A DNA stretch of 64,000 bases from contig JBFLZW010000010.1 in NCBI GenBank assembly GCA_040755755.1, forward strand, positions 1 through 64,000, read 5' to 3'. Positions within the stretch are counted from its first letter, which is position 1; each line of letters opens with the position of its first letter. The stretch is from a bacterium. GTDB taxonomy: Bacteria > SZUA-182 > DTGQ01. Positions 8,001 through 16,988 of this stretch are shown here, in pieces. The notes beneath the pieces were generated by a model. The model was given only the letters and a program-made list of their open reading frames with translations, was not told the origin of the DNA and made no database searches. The position numbers and the translations under genes were made by a program.

Positions 8001-9698
8001 ATGATGGAAATATTCACTTCAGGAGAGAAGGATACCTCATTAAAAGAGTTTCTGGAATACCTGTCCCCGGAAGATATCGAGGGATTGACCTACAGCAGGA
8101 TTATCGACCGGGGGAAGGGCTACTATCAGCAGGGCAATGTCAAGGCAGCGTCGGTGCGGGACAGGAGCGTTGAATGTGAAATAGAAAATGAAGTAGGTGT
8201 GCGCTATACGGTTCGCTTTGAGAAATCCGGCAGCACGGTAAGCGCTGACTGTACCTGCCCATTTGAAGGTGTGTGCAAGCATATTATCGCCTCGCTGCTG
8301 TTTATCATCCACAAAGGGATTTCCCGACGGCAGGAGACAGCAGAAGGCAGGGACCAGCAGATCAGGGATTATTTACTGTCGCGGCCAAAGGAAGAACTGG
8401 TGGCCCTGGTGATGGAACATGCTTCCGATTCTTTCCTGCAGGATCTGCGTCTCAAATTTGCTTCAAATTCTGAAATAATGAAACTTGTTTCCTCCATCCG
8501 CAAAAAAATCAGCAGGCTTTTCACCTCTGATATAGTTTATGATCCTGACGGCTTCGAAGAGGAGCTCATGAGGAATCTGGAACTGCTTCGCGGCGCATGG
8601 AATAAAGACCCGGATGAAATTTTTGCCATTCTTCTGCAGGTGCTGAATGATATTGACGAAGCCTATGAGGATGGAAAGCTTTATGATGATTATTCCGATC
8701 ATAACCTGGACGAGGGCAGGCTGAATACCTATATCGCCGATTTCCTCCGAAGCATGGACTCCGGCAGAAAGCTTCGGTTCCTTCGCCAGGTCCTTGATTT
8801 CTCATCCGGCAGCGGCTACTCTTTTCTTGATCCGCTCCTCCGGGAAGTGGGCTCGATCATCGTTACTGACCGGGAAAAGGAGGACTTTAAGTCTGACCTG
8901 TTCGCTCTCGAAGATTACGATGCCAAGCTCATCGAGTCATTATACGAAACCTACCGGGATTTTCTGACCGGCAGTGAAATGCAGCGGTTTTTTGAGAAAT
9001 TTGCCAGAGTCAGCTCGAAGATGACTCTGGCCGCTTCCCGGTATTACGCAGCCTGCGATGAGGAAGCAAAGGCCAAAAGTGCCCTGGAAAGTTATTTAGA
9101 CAAGCCGTACCCGTGGGATACTTTCGAGGTTTACGAAGAACGGCTGCGGCTGGCCTTTGCAACAACCGGCGATGATCCACGATCCTGGGCAGAGAAGCTG
9201 CTGCGGGCACATCCGACTGAAAAAGCGCTCAGTCTTATAGCTTCCCTTGTGCCGGAGAATGAGTTGCCTGATTTTGAAAAGCTTCTGTACCAGCTCAGCA
9301 ATTTAGCCTACGTCCATTATCTGGAGAATGCGGGACGGCTGGTGGAGGTCGTGGATATTTTCAACCGCAAAGAGATGAAGGAGCCGAAGGAGGCTGAATC
9401 CGGCGCGGTATACGGCCCTCGTTTCGGCAATACAATTACCCTGCATGATAAATACGAATTCTTTAAAAGGCACAAGTCCCGGTTTCCCCAGGATGCGGCC
9501 AGGGTATTTTTAGCTTATATTCAGGCAGAGTCGAACTATACCGGAGACACGCATTATTACGAAGTTGCAGAGGCACTGGCTCAGTTGCAGGCCGTCGATC
9601 AGGAGGAGAGCCGCCGGCAGCTCCTCTCTATCCGCCAGTTTTATAAGCGCCGCCGCAATCTGATGCAGATCCTGAGTGAACGTTTTGGGAATGCATGA
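8001..9698 (+). CDS. SWIM zinc finger domain protein
   Basis: About 565 residues from ATG 8001 (or 8004), which follow AAGGGGGGATT. The SWIM motif CxCx5CxH is formed by C84, C86, C92 and H94. The rest is a long, mainly helical acidic protein resembling solenoid-type SWIM proteins of bacteria. SWIM domains bind DNA or proteins and occur in helicase-associated and recombination proteins. Its position 26 bp after recQ suggests a shared transcript and perhaps a RecQ-linked role. No nuclease or ATPase motif is visible. Confidence 0.85.
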   Translation: MMEIFTSGEKDTSLKEFLEYLSPEDIEGLTYSRIIDRGKGYYQQGNVKAASVRDRSVECEIENEVGVRYTVRFEKSGSTVSADCTCPFEGVCKHIIASLLFIIHKGISRRQETAEGRDQQIRDYLLSRPKEELVALVMEHASDSFLQDLRLKFASNSEIMKLVSSIRKKISRLFTSDIVYDPDGFEEELMRNLELLRGAWNKDPDEIFAILLQVLNDIDEAYEDGKLYDDYSDHNLDEGRLNTYIADFLRSMDSGRKLRFLRQVLDFSSGSGYSFLDPLLREVGSIIVTDREKEDFKSDLFALEDYDAKLIESLYETYRDFLTGSEMQRFFEKFARVSSKMTLAASRYYAACDEEAKAKSALESYLDKPYPWDTFEVYEERLRLAFATTGDDPRSWAEKLLRAHPTEKALSLIASLVPENELPDFEKLLYQLSNLAYVHYLENAGRLVEVVDIFNRKEMKEPKEAESGAVYGPRFGNTITLHDKYEFFKRHKSRFPQDAARVFLAYIQAESNYTGDTHYYEVAEALAQLQAVDQEESRRQLLSIRQFYKRRRNLMQILSERFGNA

Positions 9699-9722
9699 AA
9701 AAGAGGGGTGAACGATTTTGCT

Positions 9723-10922
9723 ATGAACCATCATCCGACCACCACAGTCAGTCTGATCCGCTGTCCGGCCTACGAGGAGGAGAAGCTCTCCGCGGCCATC
9801 CGGGAGGCGATTGTCCTCCTTGGCGGTACGGGGCAGTTTATCAAGCCCCGGCAGAACGTCCTGGTCAAGGTCAATCACCTCTCGCCGCCTTCTCCGGCTG
9901 AGCGGGGGATCGTGACTCATCCCGCCTTCGTAGAGCAGGTTTTGCTGATCCTCAAGGAGAGCGGAGCCAGGATAAGGGTCGGGGATGATCTTGGTCCGGC
10001 CTCCGCCGCAGGTGATGGGTTCAGCATTTCCGGACTGCGCCAGGTCTGTGAGCGGCTTGGGGTTGAGCTGGTTAACTTTTGTCAGGAAGGGTTCCGGCAG
10101 GTTGCGATCCCGCAGGGAAGGGTGCTGAAGGAAACCCATCTGGCCAGGGCAGTCATGGAGGCAGATGTTGTGGTCAACCTGCCGAAATTCAAAACCCACT
10201 CTCTGGCCGTATTCACCGGCGGGGTCAAAAATATCTACGGCTGCCTGCCTCATGGACTCCGAGTCGGCTATCATGCCCGGTTCCGGGAAGAGGCTCAGTT
10301 CAATGGCCTCCTGGCTGATCTTTTCTCCGTGGTCCGGCCCGGACTCACCATCATGGATGCGGTGGTGGGTATGGAGGGGGATGGCCCGGCCAACGGAGAT
10401 AGCCGGAAGATCGGGCTGGTGCTGGCATCCTCCGATGCCGTGGCCCTTGACAGGGTGGCACTGGCTGTTGCCGGAATCGATCCGGACCAGGTGGTGTACC
10501 TCAATGATGCCGGGCAAAGAGGGCTGGGAGTCTACCAGTTGGACTCCATCCGGATACTGGGCGAGCGGCTTTCGGATGTCCATATCCCGGACTTCAAGAC
10601 CAGCCGTGTTTCATTGGGGATTATCAGAAAACGGGTGCCGGATTTTCTCTTCCACGCCATTTGCCGGCAACTGGGGTCGCGGCCCAGGGTGATCCCTGCC
10701 GCATGCCAGGGCTGCGGGGCCTGCGAGAAGGTCTGCCCGGCAGGGGCCATCACGGTTGCATCCGGCCTGGCCAGGATCAGCAGCCAGCAGTGTATTGCCT
10801 GCATGTGCTGCCATGAAGCCTGCCGCTTCGGGGCCATTCATCTCCACCGGAAGCTTTCGGGGAGGCTGATTTATGCCGGGCTGCACAGAATGCGCCAGTT
10901 GAGGCGTCGGATGTCAGCCTGA
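9723..10922 (+). CDS. DUF362 domain protein with C-terminal 2x[4Fe-4S] ferredoxin
   Basis: About 399 residues. The N-terminal two thirds match the DUF362 family: HLSPPSPAERGIVTHP, the LPKFKTH motif and the glycine-rich GGVKNIYGC. The C-terminus carries two cluster motifs, CQGCGACEKVCP and CIACMCCHEAC, so it can host two [4Fe-4S] centres, although the second is unusual in having CMCC. I chose ATG 9723, with GAGGGG upstream; a GTG at 9708 has no room for an SD. It follows the SWIM gene by 24 bp. The family is thought to transfer electrons, but the substrate is unknown. Confidence 0.9.
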   Translation: MNHHPTTTVSLIRCPAYEEEKLSAAIREAIVLLGGTGQFIKPRQNVLVKVNHLSPPSPAERGIVTHPAFVEQVLLILKESGARIRVGDDLGPASAAGDGFSISGLRQVCERLGVELVNFCQEGFRQVAIPQGRVLKETHLARAVMEADVVVNLPKFKTHSLAVFTGGVKNIYGCLPHGLRVGYHARFREEAQFNGLLADLFSVVRPGLTIMDAVVGMEGDGPANGDSRKIGLVLASSDAVALDRVALAVAGIDPDQVVYLNDAGQRGLGVYQLDSIRILGERLSDVHIPDFKTSRVSLGIIRKRVPDFLFHAICRQLGSRPRVIPAACQGCGACEKVCPAGAITVASGLARISSQQCIACMCCHEACRFGAIHLHRKLSGRLIYAGLHRMRQLRRRMSA

Positions 10923-10953
10923 ACCATGTGAAGGTGAGTGAAAAAGCGTTCTT

Positions 10954-11002
10954 AACCACGAAACACACGAAAGTGTTTTTCCCTCGTGTTTTTCGCGGGT
11001 AA
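10954..11002. repeat. Palindrome of the CACGAA/TTCGTG type
   Basis: ACCACGAAACACACGAAAG faces CTCGTGTTTTTCGCGGGT, an imperfect stem of about 16 bp. It belongs to the same general class as the palindromes at 18497, 49940 and 61671. Confidence 0.6.
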
Positions 11003-11156
11003 CATATTCGTTGAAACTCAGAGAGTATCAGAAGTCTGTTCAGCCTATCCCGATTTATCACCTTTTAATTGATATAGTATTCAGGAGTTACATCCTGTAT
11101 AATACATGTGGAGAGGATAGAATGCAATGTTTTCTATGAAAGGGTGAAATTATATC

Positions 11157-11432
11157 ATGCCTCGTACATATAAAGCGATTTTACGAGGGAACCGTATAGA
11201 GTGGAGCGATGATGCTCCTTCATGCCTGGCTCCGGAACACGCTGTCGCAGTTCAGGTTACAGTTTTGGATGAGGAGTCTTTGCCGACCGGATCCGGCCTG
11301 AATCAAGGGCAACGAATGGCTGCGGCCTTGGAACAGCTTGCCGCTATCCATGCATGTGCCGAAATGACCGATCCGGCAGCCTGGGAACGAGATATCAGAG
11401 AAGACCGGCCTCTTCCTGACCGAGACTCATAA
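11157..11432 (+). CDS. Antitoxin of a VapBC-like pair
   Basis: 91 residues, starting with a short beta-rich segment (YKAILRGNRIEW) and ending in an acidic helical part. It overlaps the PIN-domain gene by one base at a TAATG junction, the usual arrangement of an antitoxin before its toxin. Similar short proteins precede PIN toxins in cyanobacteria and other environmental bacteria. The N-terminal half probably forms a small DNA-binding or dimer domain and the C-terminus would wrap the toxin. The call rests on context and length, not on a firmly recognised family. ATG 11157 has an AAGGGTG upstream. Confidence 0.75.
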   Translation: MPRTYKAILRGNRIEWSDDAPSCLAPEHAVAVQVTVLDEESLPTGSGLNQGQRMAAALEQLAAIHACAEMTDPAAWERDIREDRPLPDRDS

Positions 11433-11806
11433 TGATGCTCATTGATAGTAACATCATTATTTATGCCACGAAACCAGAGCAGACAATGCTGCGGCAATTT
11501 ATCGCTCAGCATGCCCCAGCAGTATCAGCCATCAGCTATGTGGAGGTGCTCGGCTATCATCGGCTCAGCGAGCAAGATCGGCAGTATTTTGAATTATTTT
11601 TTGCCGCAGCTTCCGTGTTGGACATTTCTCAAGCTGTCCTGGAACATGCCGTGAAACTTCGTCAGCTCAGAAAAATGACTCTTGGTGATGCCCTCGTTGC
11701 CGGTACAGCATTGGCGCACGATCTTACTCTCGTCACTCGGAACGTGAAAGATTTCAATTGGATTCCAGCTTTATCCCTGCTCAATCCATTCGAATGTTAT
11801 AAATAA
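11432..11806 (+). CDS. vapC: PIN-domain ribonuclease toxin (VapC family)
   Basis: 124 residues with the acidic PIN active site: D5 in LIDSN, E38 in YVEVLG, D86 in LGDALVAG and N104/D107 in TRNVKDF. VapC proteins cut tRNA or rRNA at specific sites and are silenced by the antitoxin encoded just before, here with a one-base overlap. Length and residue spacing are normal, so this toxin appears functional. A ribbon-helix-helix gene begins 34 bp later and may be co-transcribed. Confidence 0.92.
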   Translation: MMLIDSNIIIYATKPEQTMLRQFIAQHAPAVSAISYVEVLGYHRLSEQDRQYFELFFAAASVLDISQAVLEHAVKLRQLRKMTLGDALVAGTALAHDLTLVTRNVKDFNWIPALSLLNPFECYK

Positions 11807-11840
11807 GAGCAGTGTTACTACTCTGGATTATGTTGGTAGT

Positions 11841-12212
11841 ATGAAAGTCAAGACGTCTATCACCCTATCGGAAGACCTATTGAGAGCCCTTGATCAGCGA
11901 TCACGATCAGGGCGGTACAAAAACCGTTCCGAGTTTATTGAGACCGCCGTACGGTCTTTTATTGCTGAGGCGATTCGCAATGAGCAGAATGCCAGAGACC
12001 TTGAGATCATCAATAGACATGCTGATGAGCTTAATGAGGAAGCAGAGGATGTTCTCTTTTATCAGATACCGTTAGACGGCGGATATCAACCGATAAGAGA
12101 AGGCTATCAGCCGAGGGAAAAGCAGGGGTATACACCGACAAGTGGCAGCTCCAGCAATTCCCCACCTAAACCACCAAAAGGTGGAACAGGTCAAAGCTCA
12201 GGCAAGAACTGA
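11841..12212 (+). CDS. Ribbon-helix-helix protein with GYxP-repeat, Pro/Gly-rich tail
   Basis: 123 residues. Residues 1-45 form a ribbon-helix-helix DNA-binding domain (KTSITLSEDLLRALD, then RSEFIETAVRSF), followed by a helix with IINRHADELNEEAEDVL as in antitoxins of about 80 residues. The protein does not stop there. A 45-residue extension contains GGYQP, EGYQP and QGYTP, a serine run, and PPKPPKGGTG. The tail looks disordered and has no counterpart I recognise in standard antitoxins. No toxin follows, since the next gene is convergent, but the VapBC pair precedes it by 34 bp. The DNA-binding half is secure; the role of the tail is unknown. Confidence 0.85.
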   Translation: MKVKTSITLSEDLLRALDQRSRSGRYKNRSEFIETAVRSFIAEAIRNEQNARDLEIINRHADELNEEAEDVLFYQIPLDGGYQPIREGYQPREKQGYTPTSGSSSNSPPKPPKGGTGQSSGKN

Positions 12213-12304
12213 TTTTCCCGGCAATTAAAGTTCCATGAGATTACAGAAAACTCTTCACTCGCCTTTAGACAGGAGGGCAGTATTTACCTTTCATTGCCTA
12301 TTGC

Positions 12305-14629
12305 CTATTTACCTCGCCACATCTCTTCCTGAACCATATTCACGATAGAGGTTTCCTCTCCGGGAATGGCGAAATCCCGTCCTGATGGCTTTTGGAAAAA
12401 GTAATAGGCAGAGAGCCACTTCCCGTTTCTCTGGTTCCGCTGGGTAATTGCCGAAACCTTTCCTGCCAGGTCGTGGAGAAGTTCAAAGGCGCTTTCGGGC
12501 AAGCCCGGAATCCGGGCTGCCTGCGAGGGGAGGGAAAAAAAGTTTACTCCCTGCCTGAACAACTGGAGCTGGAGCCGGAGTCCGGAATCGGGGGAGGAAG
12601 AGGGCAGGGTGATTGTCTGGGGTGCCTTGAGGTTCAGGACATAGATGCCTCCGGGGATGAGAGGAAAGGAGGGGCCGGAAACCGAATAGGCTTGAGAGGC
12701 TTGAGAGCTCAGGGTGATCGGGGAGTTCTGCGAGTCTCTGACCAGGGTGTTGGTGATCCACTGTCCGGTCTCCCGGTCATAGGCACTCAGTGAATGGACT
12801 GAATCCGGGGCGAAATAATGGAGCAGGAACTGGTGTGAATCCAGGGGCGGTTCTTGCCCAAAAGGGGGAGAAAAAAGATTCATCCCTGCCAGGAAGGAAA
12901 TGCTGGAGAAGGAAAGCGCAGCGGTAAAATCAGCTTTCAGGGTAAAGCTGGCCAGATCACCCTGCACAAACTCGGCTGTGTTGACGGGAATGGCTGTCAG
13001 CCCGTGAAATTCCCCCTGTTTTCCAAAACCCGGCAGGATTATTTCCCCTGAGCAGTTGGGATCCAGGGGGATATCGATTCTCTCGGTCAGGCCGTTTTGA
13101 GCGGTCAGGACCAGGGGACAGGACATCGGTGCGGTCCCATAGGTCCGGTTGAATTCGAGGTGCAGGGTTCCCACGCCTTCAGGTGCCTGAAACCGGAAGT
13201 AATGGGCTGCAAGGTGCTTCAGATTGCCGATCGGTCCTCCACGGTTCGGTTCATCGAAGTCCTGGCTGTTGAACAGGACCGGGTATCGCTCAAAGGAGGC
13301 GGCGTGCCAGACCTGGGGGTAGAATTCTCCTTCTTCAAATTCCCTGGTCAGGAGCTTGACTTTGAATTCCTCAATTTCCAGGTCCAGGCTGCTCTCGCGG
13401 GATGCAAGCTCGGCCTTGATTAAAGACAGGGCATCGGCCCGTCTCCCCTGCTGGCGGAGCCTTTTGCCCCGCTCGAATATGCTTCGCACGATGTTTGGCC
13501 CATATTTTTCAGCCAGGTATTTGACCCAGATCGAACCTCCATACTCCTGGTATTGGGCTCTCGAATGGGTGGCACTGCTGGCCTCGATCGGCAGGAAAGG
13601 CCAGTCGAACCAGCCGGACATCTTCCGGTCAAAGAAACCGGCCAATTCGCCGAGGCTGTTGTAGTAAGGTTCTCCGCTGTCCCAGCGGCCATTCAGGTTC
13701 AGGTCATCGTAAGGATTTCCCAGGTAGTGCAGGTAGTCGTTAACAGAGTCAAAAACCTCATCTTCCATCCAGACAGCGCTGTTTTCCTCCCACCACTGGT
13801 CACTCCAGTCGGTATACCCATACTGGATGGCGTGAAAAAGCTCATGAGCTACCGAAACTTTCATCGCTCCAAGGGCGCTTCCCTCGGGGTCCTGGTTCGG
13901 AGAAAGATCAGCTAACACGCTGTAATCATTGCTGATAACCATATAGGGATGACTATTGGGATCAACCGTGGAATACCCGTAAAAAGGAATACCCATGATA
14001 TAGCAATCGAGGCGGATGCTGCTGTCAGATGGACTGACGAGAGCAGGCGGGCTGTATCCAAGGGTCTCCACCTCCCTGGACCAGGCCGTTTCGAGGGCTT
14101 TGGCCACAGCCAGGACATAGGAGGGAACAGTCCGGACGAGACCGTCGGAGCCAATGATCGCATCCCCCTGCCTGTTATCTTCGGTATAATGGACCCGGCA
14201 ATGTCCATCCGCAGTAGTATAGGCCAAAACCAGCGCCTTGCCATAATAGTTATCCTGATAGGTGGCATCTGTCGGACGGTAAAGAATGAACCGGTTTTGC
14301 TCATCCAGCAGCTCAGGATGCCTGCGGGCTGTCTGAACAAGGGGGGTCGCGCAGCGGGGAAAGAAGGAAGGCGCTGCACCGGCAGAGGAATAGCGGCGCG
14401 AGTTGTCCCTGCGGTTAAACAGTACGGCGATCTCCTGGTTAAGCCAGGACCGCATCTGCGATTGGTCGATATCCTGCCTCTCCCTGTCACTGCCGGGAGA
14501 TTGGGCGCAACTATGATCTGACCGCAGCCAGAAGGAGAAAAAGAGGCAGAAGACGAGGAAAACAGAGCGTGCAGACAGAGAACGAGAAATGAGGCCACCT
14601 CGATTTCCCGCTCTAACTGTCATACCCAT
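12305..14629 (-). CDS. Secreted zinc metalloprotease, MXAN_6640-like
   Basis: About 774 residues with an N-terminal hydrophobic export segment (LVFCLFFSFWL) followed by C-A-Q. The catalytic motif HELFH lies near residue 265, followed some 15 residues later by WWEENSAVWMEDEV, whose glutamate should be the third zinc ligand. This arrangement matches the putative metalloproteases named after Myxococcus MXAN_6640. The C-terminal 300 residues are beta-rich and probably form attachment or jelly-roll domains. I prefer ATG 14629, with GAAGGG upstream, over an in-frame TTG at 14641. It is separated from tolC upstream by 95 bp, so an operon is possible. Confidence 0.88.
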   Translation of the reverse strand: MGMTVRAGNRGGLISRSLSARSVFLVFCLFFSFWLRSDHSCAQSPGSDRERQDIDQSQMRSWLNQEIAVLFNRRDNSRRYSSAGAAPSFFPRCATPLVQTARRHPELLDEQNRFILYRPTDATYQDNYYGKALVLAYTTADGHCRVHYTEDNRQGDAIIGSDGLVRTVPSYVLAVAKALETAWSREVETLGYSPPALVSPSDSSIRLDCYIMGIPFYGYSTVDPNSHPYMVISNDYSVLADLSPNQDPEGSALGAMKVSVAHELFHAIQYGYTDWSDQWWEENSAVWMEDEVFDSVNDYLHYLGNPYDDLNLNGRWDSGEPYYNSLGELAGFFDRKMSGWFDWPFLPIEASSATHSRAQYQEYGGSIWVKYLAEKYGPNIVRSIFERGKRLRQQGRRADALSLIKAELASRESSLDLEIEEFKVKLLTREFEEGEFYPQVWHAASFERYPVLFNSQDFDEPNRGGPIGNLKHLAAHYFRFQAPEGVGTLHLEFNRTYGTAPMSCPLVLTAQNGLTERIDIPLDPNCSGEIILPGFGKQGEFHGLTAIPVNTAEFVQGDLASFTLKADFTAALSFSSISFLAGMNLFSPPFGQEPPLDSHQFLLHYFAPDSVHSLSAYDRETGQWITNTLVRDSQNSPITLSSQASQAYSVSGPSFPLIPGGIYVLNLKAPQTITLPSSSPDSGLRLQLQLFRQGVNFFSLPSQAARIPGLPESAFELLHDLAGKVSAITQRNQRNGKWLSAYYFFQKPSGRDFAIPGEETSIVNMVQEEMWRGK

Positions 14630-14724
14630 AGATAACTGCAATTCCCTTCTTTATCTTCTTCCTTTAGGTAATACCATCTTATAACGATTTTGTCAAATGA
14701 TCTGAGAGGAGATTTTTCACTATT

Positions 14725-16050
14725 CTACCTGCATGGCTCCAGCTCATCTACCCCGACATCCTGTTTCAGCTTGGCAAAGATAATCAGCAGGCTGTAATTG
14801 GCATTCACAAAATCGGTCTTGGTTACAATCAGACTGAGGCTGGCATTGGTCCATTCGATGATGTCTCCCAATCCGACCTGATAGCGGGCACTGGCCATCT
14901 CAAGATTTGCTTCGGCAGCATCCCCCGCTTCTTTGAGAGAGTCCAGTTGAGAGAGCGTTTTCTGATAGTTGGTGATATCTTCCACCACGGTCAGGCGGGC
15001 ATCCCTGATGGTCTGCTCCAAAACCGCTTCGCTCTGCTGCACATTGGACCGTGCCTCCTTGAGCCGATAATAGGTTGACCCGCCGCTTGCCAGCGGGACA
15101 TCGACCTGAAGGCCGAAAATAATCCTGCTCTCCAGGGGAAAATCATCTCCTTCAGCCAGATAATTCACCTGCCCGGAAACTGTAGGCCAGTATTCGCTTT
15201 CCACGGTCTTGAGCGTCAATTGTGCCAGGCGTACATTCTCTTTAGCCTGGCGGATAAGGGGGTTGTGCCGGAGCATCAGCGGTAAGATATCCTCCAGCAC
15301 CGGAGCTGGCCTTGAGGCCCGGATCGTTTCAACAGGTTCATAGGTATCGGCGGGGTCAAGCCCGATTACCGTGCCCAGCGTCGCTTTCGCCATCGTGACT
15401 TCCGCCTGTGCCTGCTGCAATCTGCTGCGGGCATTGGCCAGATTCATCCGGGCGGTGGTCACATCGATCAGCGGGGCAAGCCCGCTCTCGTTTCTGACCT
15501 TGGCTTGTTGCAGTTGAAGCTCAAACTGACGGACAGATTCCCTGGCTACATCCAGGAGGTTGAGGGATTGAAAATATCCGTAAAATGCCCGCTCCACTTC
15601 ATAGATAATCCTTCTCCTGGTCATGGCCAGGCTCTCACCGCTCGCCTTCAGGCTGCTTTGGCTCTGCTGTACGGTGTAATACCGCTTCCCGAAATCGTAA
15701 ATATCCTGAGAGAGCGCAAGGCCAATTGTCCCCTGATTGACATCCTTCTCTTCCGTGATAGTCAGAGGGAGTCCCCCGAAAGTGGCAACTTCCTTCTGGG
15801 TATCGGACAGGATCCTGGTTTTCCGAACTCCACCGCTGGCGGTAATCTTCGGGAAATAACCTGACCGGGAAACGAGAACCCTGGCCCTGGCACTTTCCAC
15901 TTGAGCCTCATGAGATTTCAGGGTGACATTCTTTTTCACGGCCAGGTCAATCGCCTGCGGCAACGTGATCCGCCCCAGGTCTTCGGCCCAGAGCAGGGAG
16001 CACCGGAAAATCAGCAGCCAAGTCCCTAAAAACAGGAAATATTTTCTCAT
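14725..16050 (-). CDS. TolC-family outer-membrane efflux protein
   Basis: 441 residues with a signal peptide (residues 1-22, cleavage after WAE or nearby) and the two repeated OEP halves of TolC: long amphipathic helices separated by short beta segments (SGYFPKITASGGV and SEYWPTVSGQVNY). The second half ends near LKQDVG, as is usual. It would form a trimeric outer-membrane channel for type I secretion or RND/ABC efflux. No inner-membrane pump or adaptor gene is adjacent, so its partners must lie elsewhere. The upstream 16051-16208 gap carries one heptamer array. Confidence 0.93.
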   Translation of the reverse strand: MRKYFLFLGTWLLIFRCSLLWAEDLGRITLPQAIDLAVKKNVTLKSHEAQVESARARVLVSRSGYFPKITASGGVRKTRILSDTQKEVATFGGLPLTITEEKDVNQGTIGLALSQDIYDFGKRYYTVQQSQSSLKASGESLAMTRRRIIYEVERAFYGYFQSLNLLDVARESVRQFELQLQQAKVRNESGLAPLIDVTTARMNLANARSRLQQAQAEVTMAKATLGTVIGLDPADTYEPVETIRASRPAPVLEDILPLMLRHNPLIRQAKENVRLAQLTLKTVESEYWPTVSGQVNYLAEGDDFPLESRIIFGLQVDVPLASGGSTYYRLKEARSNVQQSEAVLEQTIRDARLTVVEDITNYQKTLSQLDSLKEAGDAAEANLEMASARYQVGLGDIIEWTNASLSLIVTKTDFVNANYSLLIIFAKLKQDVGVDELEPCR

Positions 16051-16147
16051 TGGATGTTAATCTGGATTCTCGTATTGAAATCAGGATTTGCAGTCCATGC
16101 ATCCTCTACTGATCGGTCAATGGAAATAAAAATGAGGCACTATCTAT

Positions 16148-16180
16148 CAGTGATTAGTGATCAGTGGTCAGTGAATCAGT
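16148..16180. repeat. TGACCAC-type heptamer repeat
   Basis: CAGTGATTAGTGATCAGTGGTCAGTG lies 28 bp from the stop codon of the minus-strand YgjP-like gene. Confidence 0.8.
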
Positions 16181-16208
16181 AAAAACTGACAGCTGATAAC
16201 TTTTTTCG

Positions 16209-16988
16209 TCAGATATCCAGCTGCGTGCCATTTTGGCGGAGCCAGGCTTTCCGGTCCCGGTAATCAGGGAGGATCGAGCCGACGAAGCTCCAGAATTTTG
16301 GGGAATGGTTTTTTATTTTCAGGTGGCAAAGCTCGTGGACGACCACATAGTCGATGACCGGCAGGGGTGAGAGAACGAGCCGCCAGTTGAAATGGAGGGC
16401 ATTTTTGGCTGTGCAGCTCCCCCAGCAGCTTTTCTGGTGGCGAACCCGGATGGTGAGTGGACCGACAGATACAACCGCAGCCGCTTTCCGGTAGATTTCG
16501 ATCCGCTGCCGGATGACCTCATCAGCCCGGGCCAGATACCAGCGGAGAAAAGCCGACCGGATAAAAGATACCTGTTCTTCCCGGCCAATTCTGGCCGGGA
16601 GGAAAACCCGGAATGCATCCCCGGCAAAGTCAATTCTGGGAAGAATACCGGTGCAGGAATGATGATCGTGCTCCTGCCGGATGATGCTTAAAGGATACTG
16701 CTTTCCCAGATACCAGAAATACTCACCCTCGATGAACCTTCTGGGAGCCCTGGCGGCAGCCCTGTCTTTCATCTGGTTTTGTTTCCTGATGATCCAGTCT
16801 GCCCGCCTGAGTACAATTCCCTGTAATTCCCCGATACTGAATCTGGGGTGTGCGGTAACGATAACTCCCCTGACCGGGTCAACGAGAATGCCGATAGTCT
16901 TGCGGACCCTTCGCCTGACGGAATATTCGATAACCTGATCGCCGAGTTTCACCCGATAAAGCCTGTCGTCCTGCTGGCTGATAGTCAT
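16209..16988 (-). CDS. YgjP-like (DUF45) metallopeptidase
   Basis: 259 residues. The metal site HELCH is at 218-222 with a third histidine at 228 in NHSPKFW. Preceding motifs K-S-C-W-G-S-C and L-H-F-N-W-R-L are diagnostic for YgjP/DUF45 peptidases. Members are cytoplasmic and often lie near restriction and repair genes; substrates are unknown. The start ATG overlaps the rmuC stop by 4 bp, so translation is coupled. All metal ligands are present. Confidence 0.93.
   Translation of the reverse strand: MTISQQDDRLYRVKLGDQVIEYSVRRRVRKTIGILVDPVRGVIVTAHPRFSIGELQGIVLRRADWIIRKQNQMKDRAAARAPRRFIEGEYFWYLGKQYPLSIIRQEHDHHSCTGILPRIDFAGDAFRVFLPARIGREEQVSFIRSAFLRWYLARADEVIRQRIEIYRKAAAVVSVGPLTIRVRHQKSCWGSCTAKNALHFNWRLVLSPLPVIDYVVVHELCHLKIKNHSPKFWSFVGSILPDYRDRKAWLRQNGTQLDI

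Noticed and set aside
9510-10583. Long minus-strand frame of 357 codons
   Set aside because: It is opposite the SWIM and DUF362 genes, whose domains are clear. Its composition shows no protein family.
11085-11105. TATAAT upstream of the VapBC-like pair as a promoter
   Set aside because: A TATAAT is present, but there is no acceptable -35 at 16-18 bp, so I did not annotate it.
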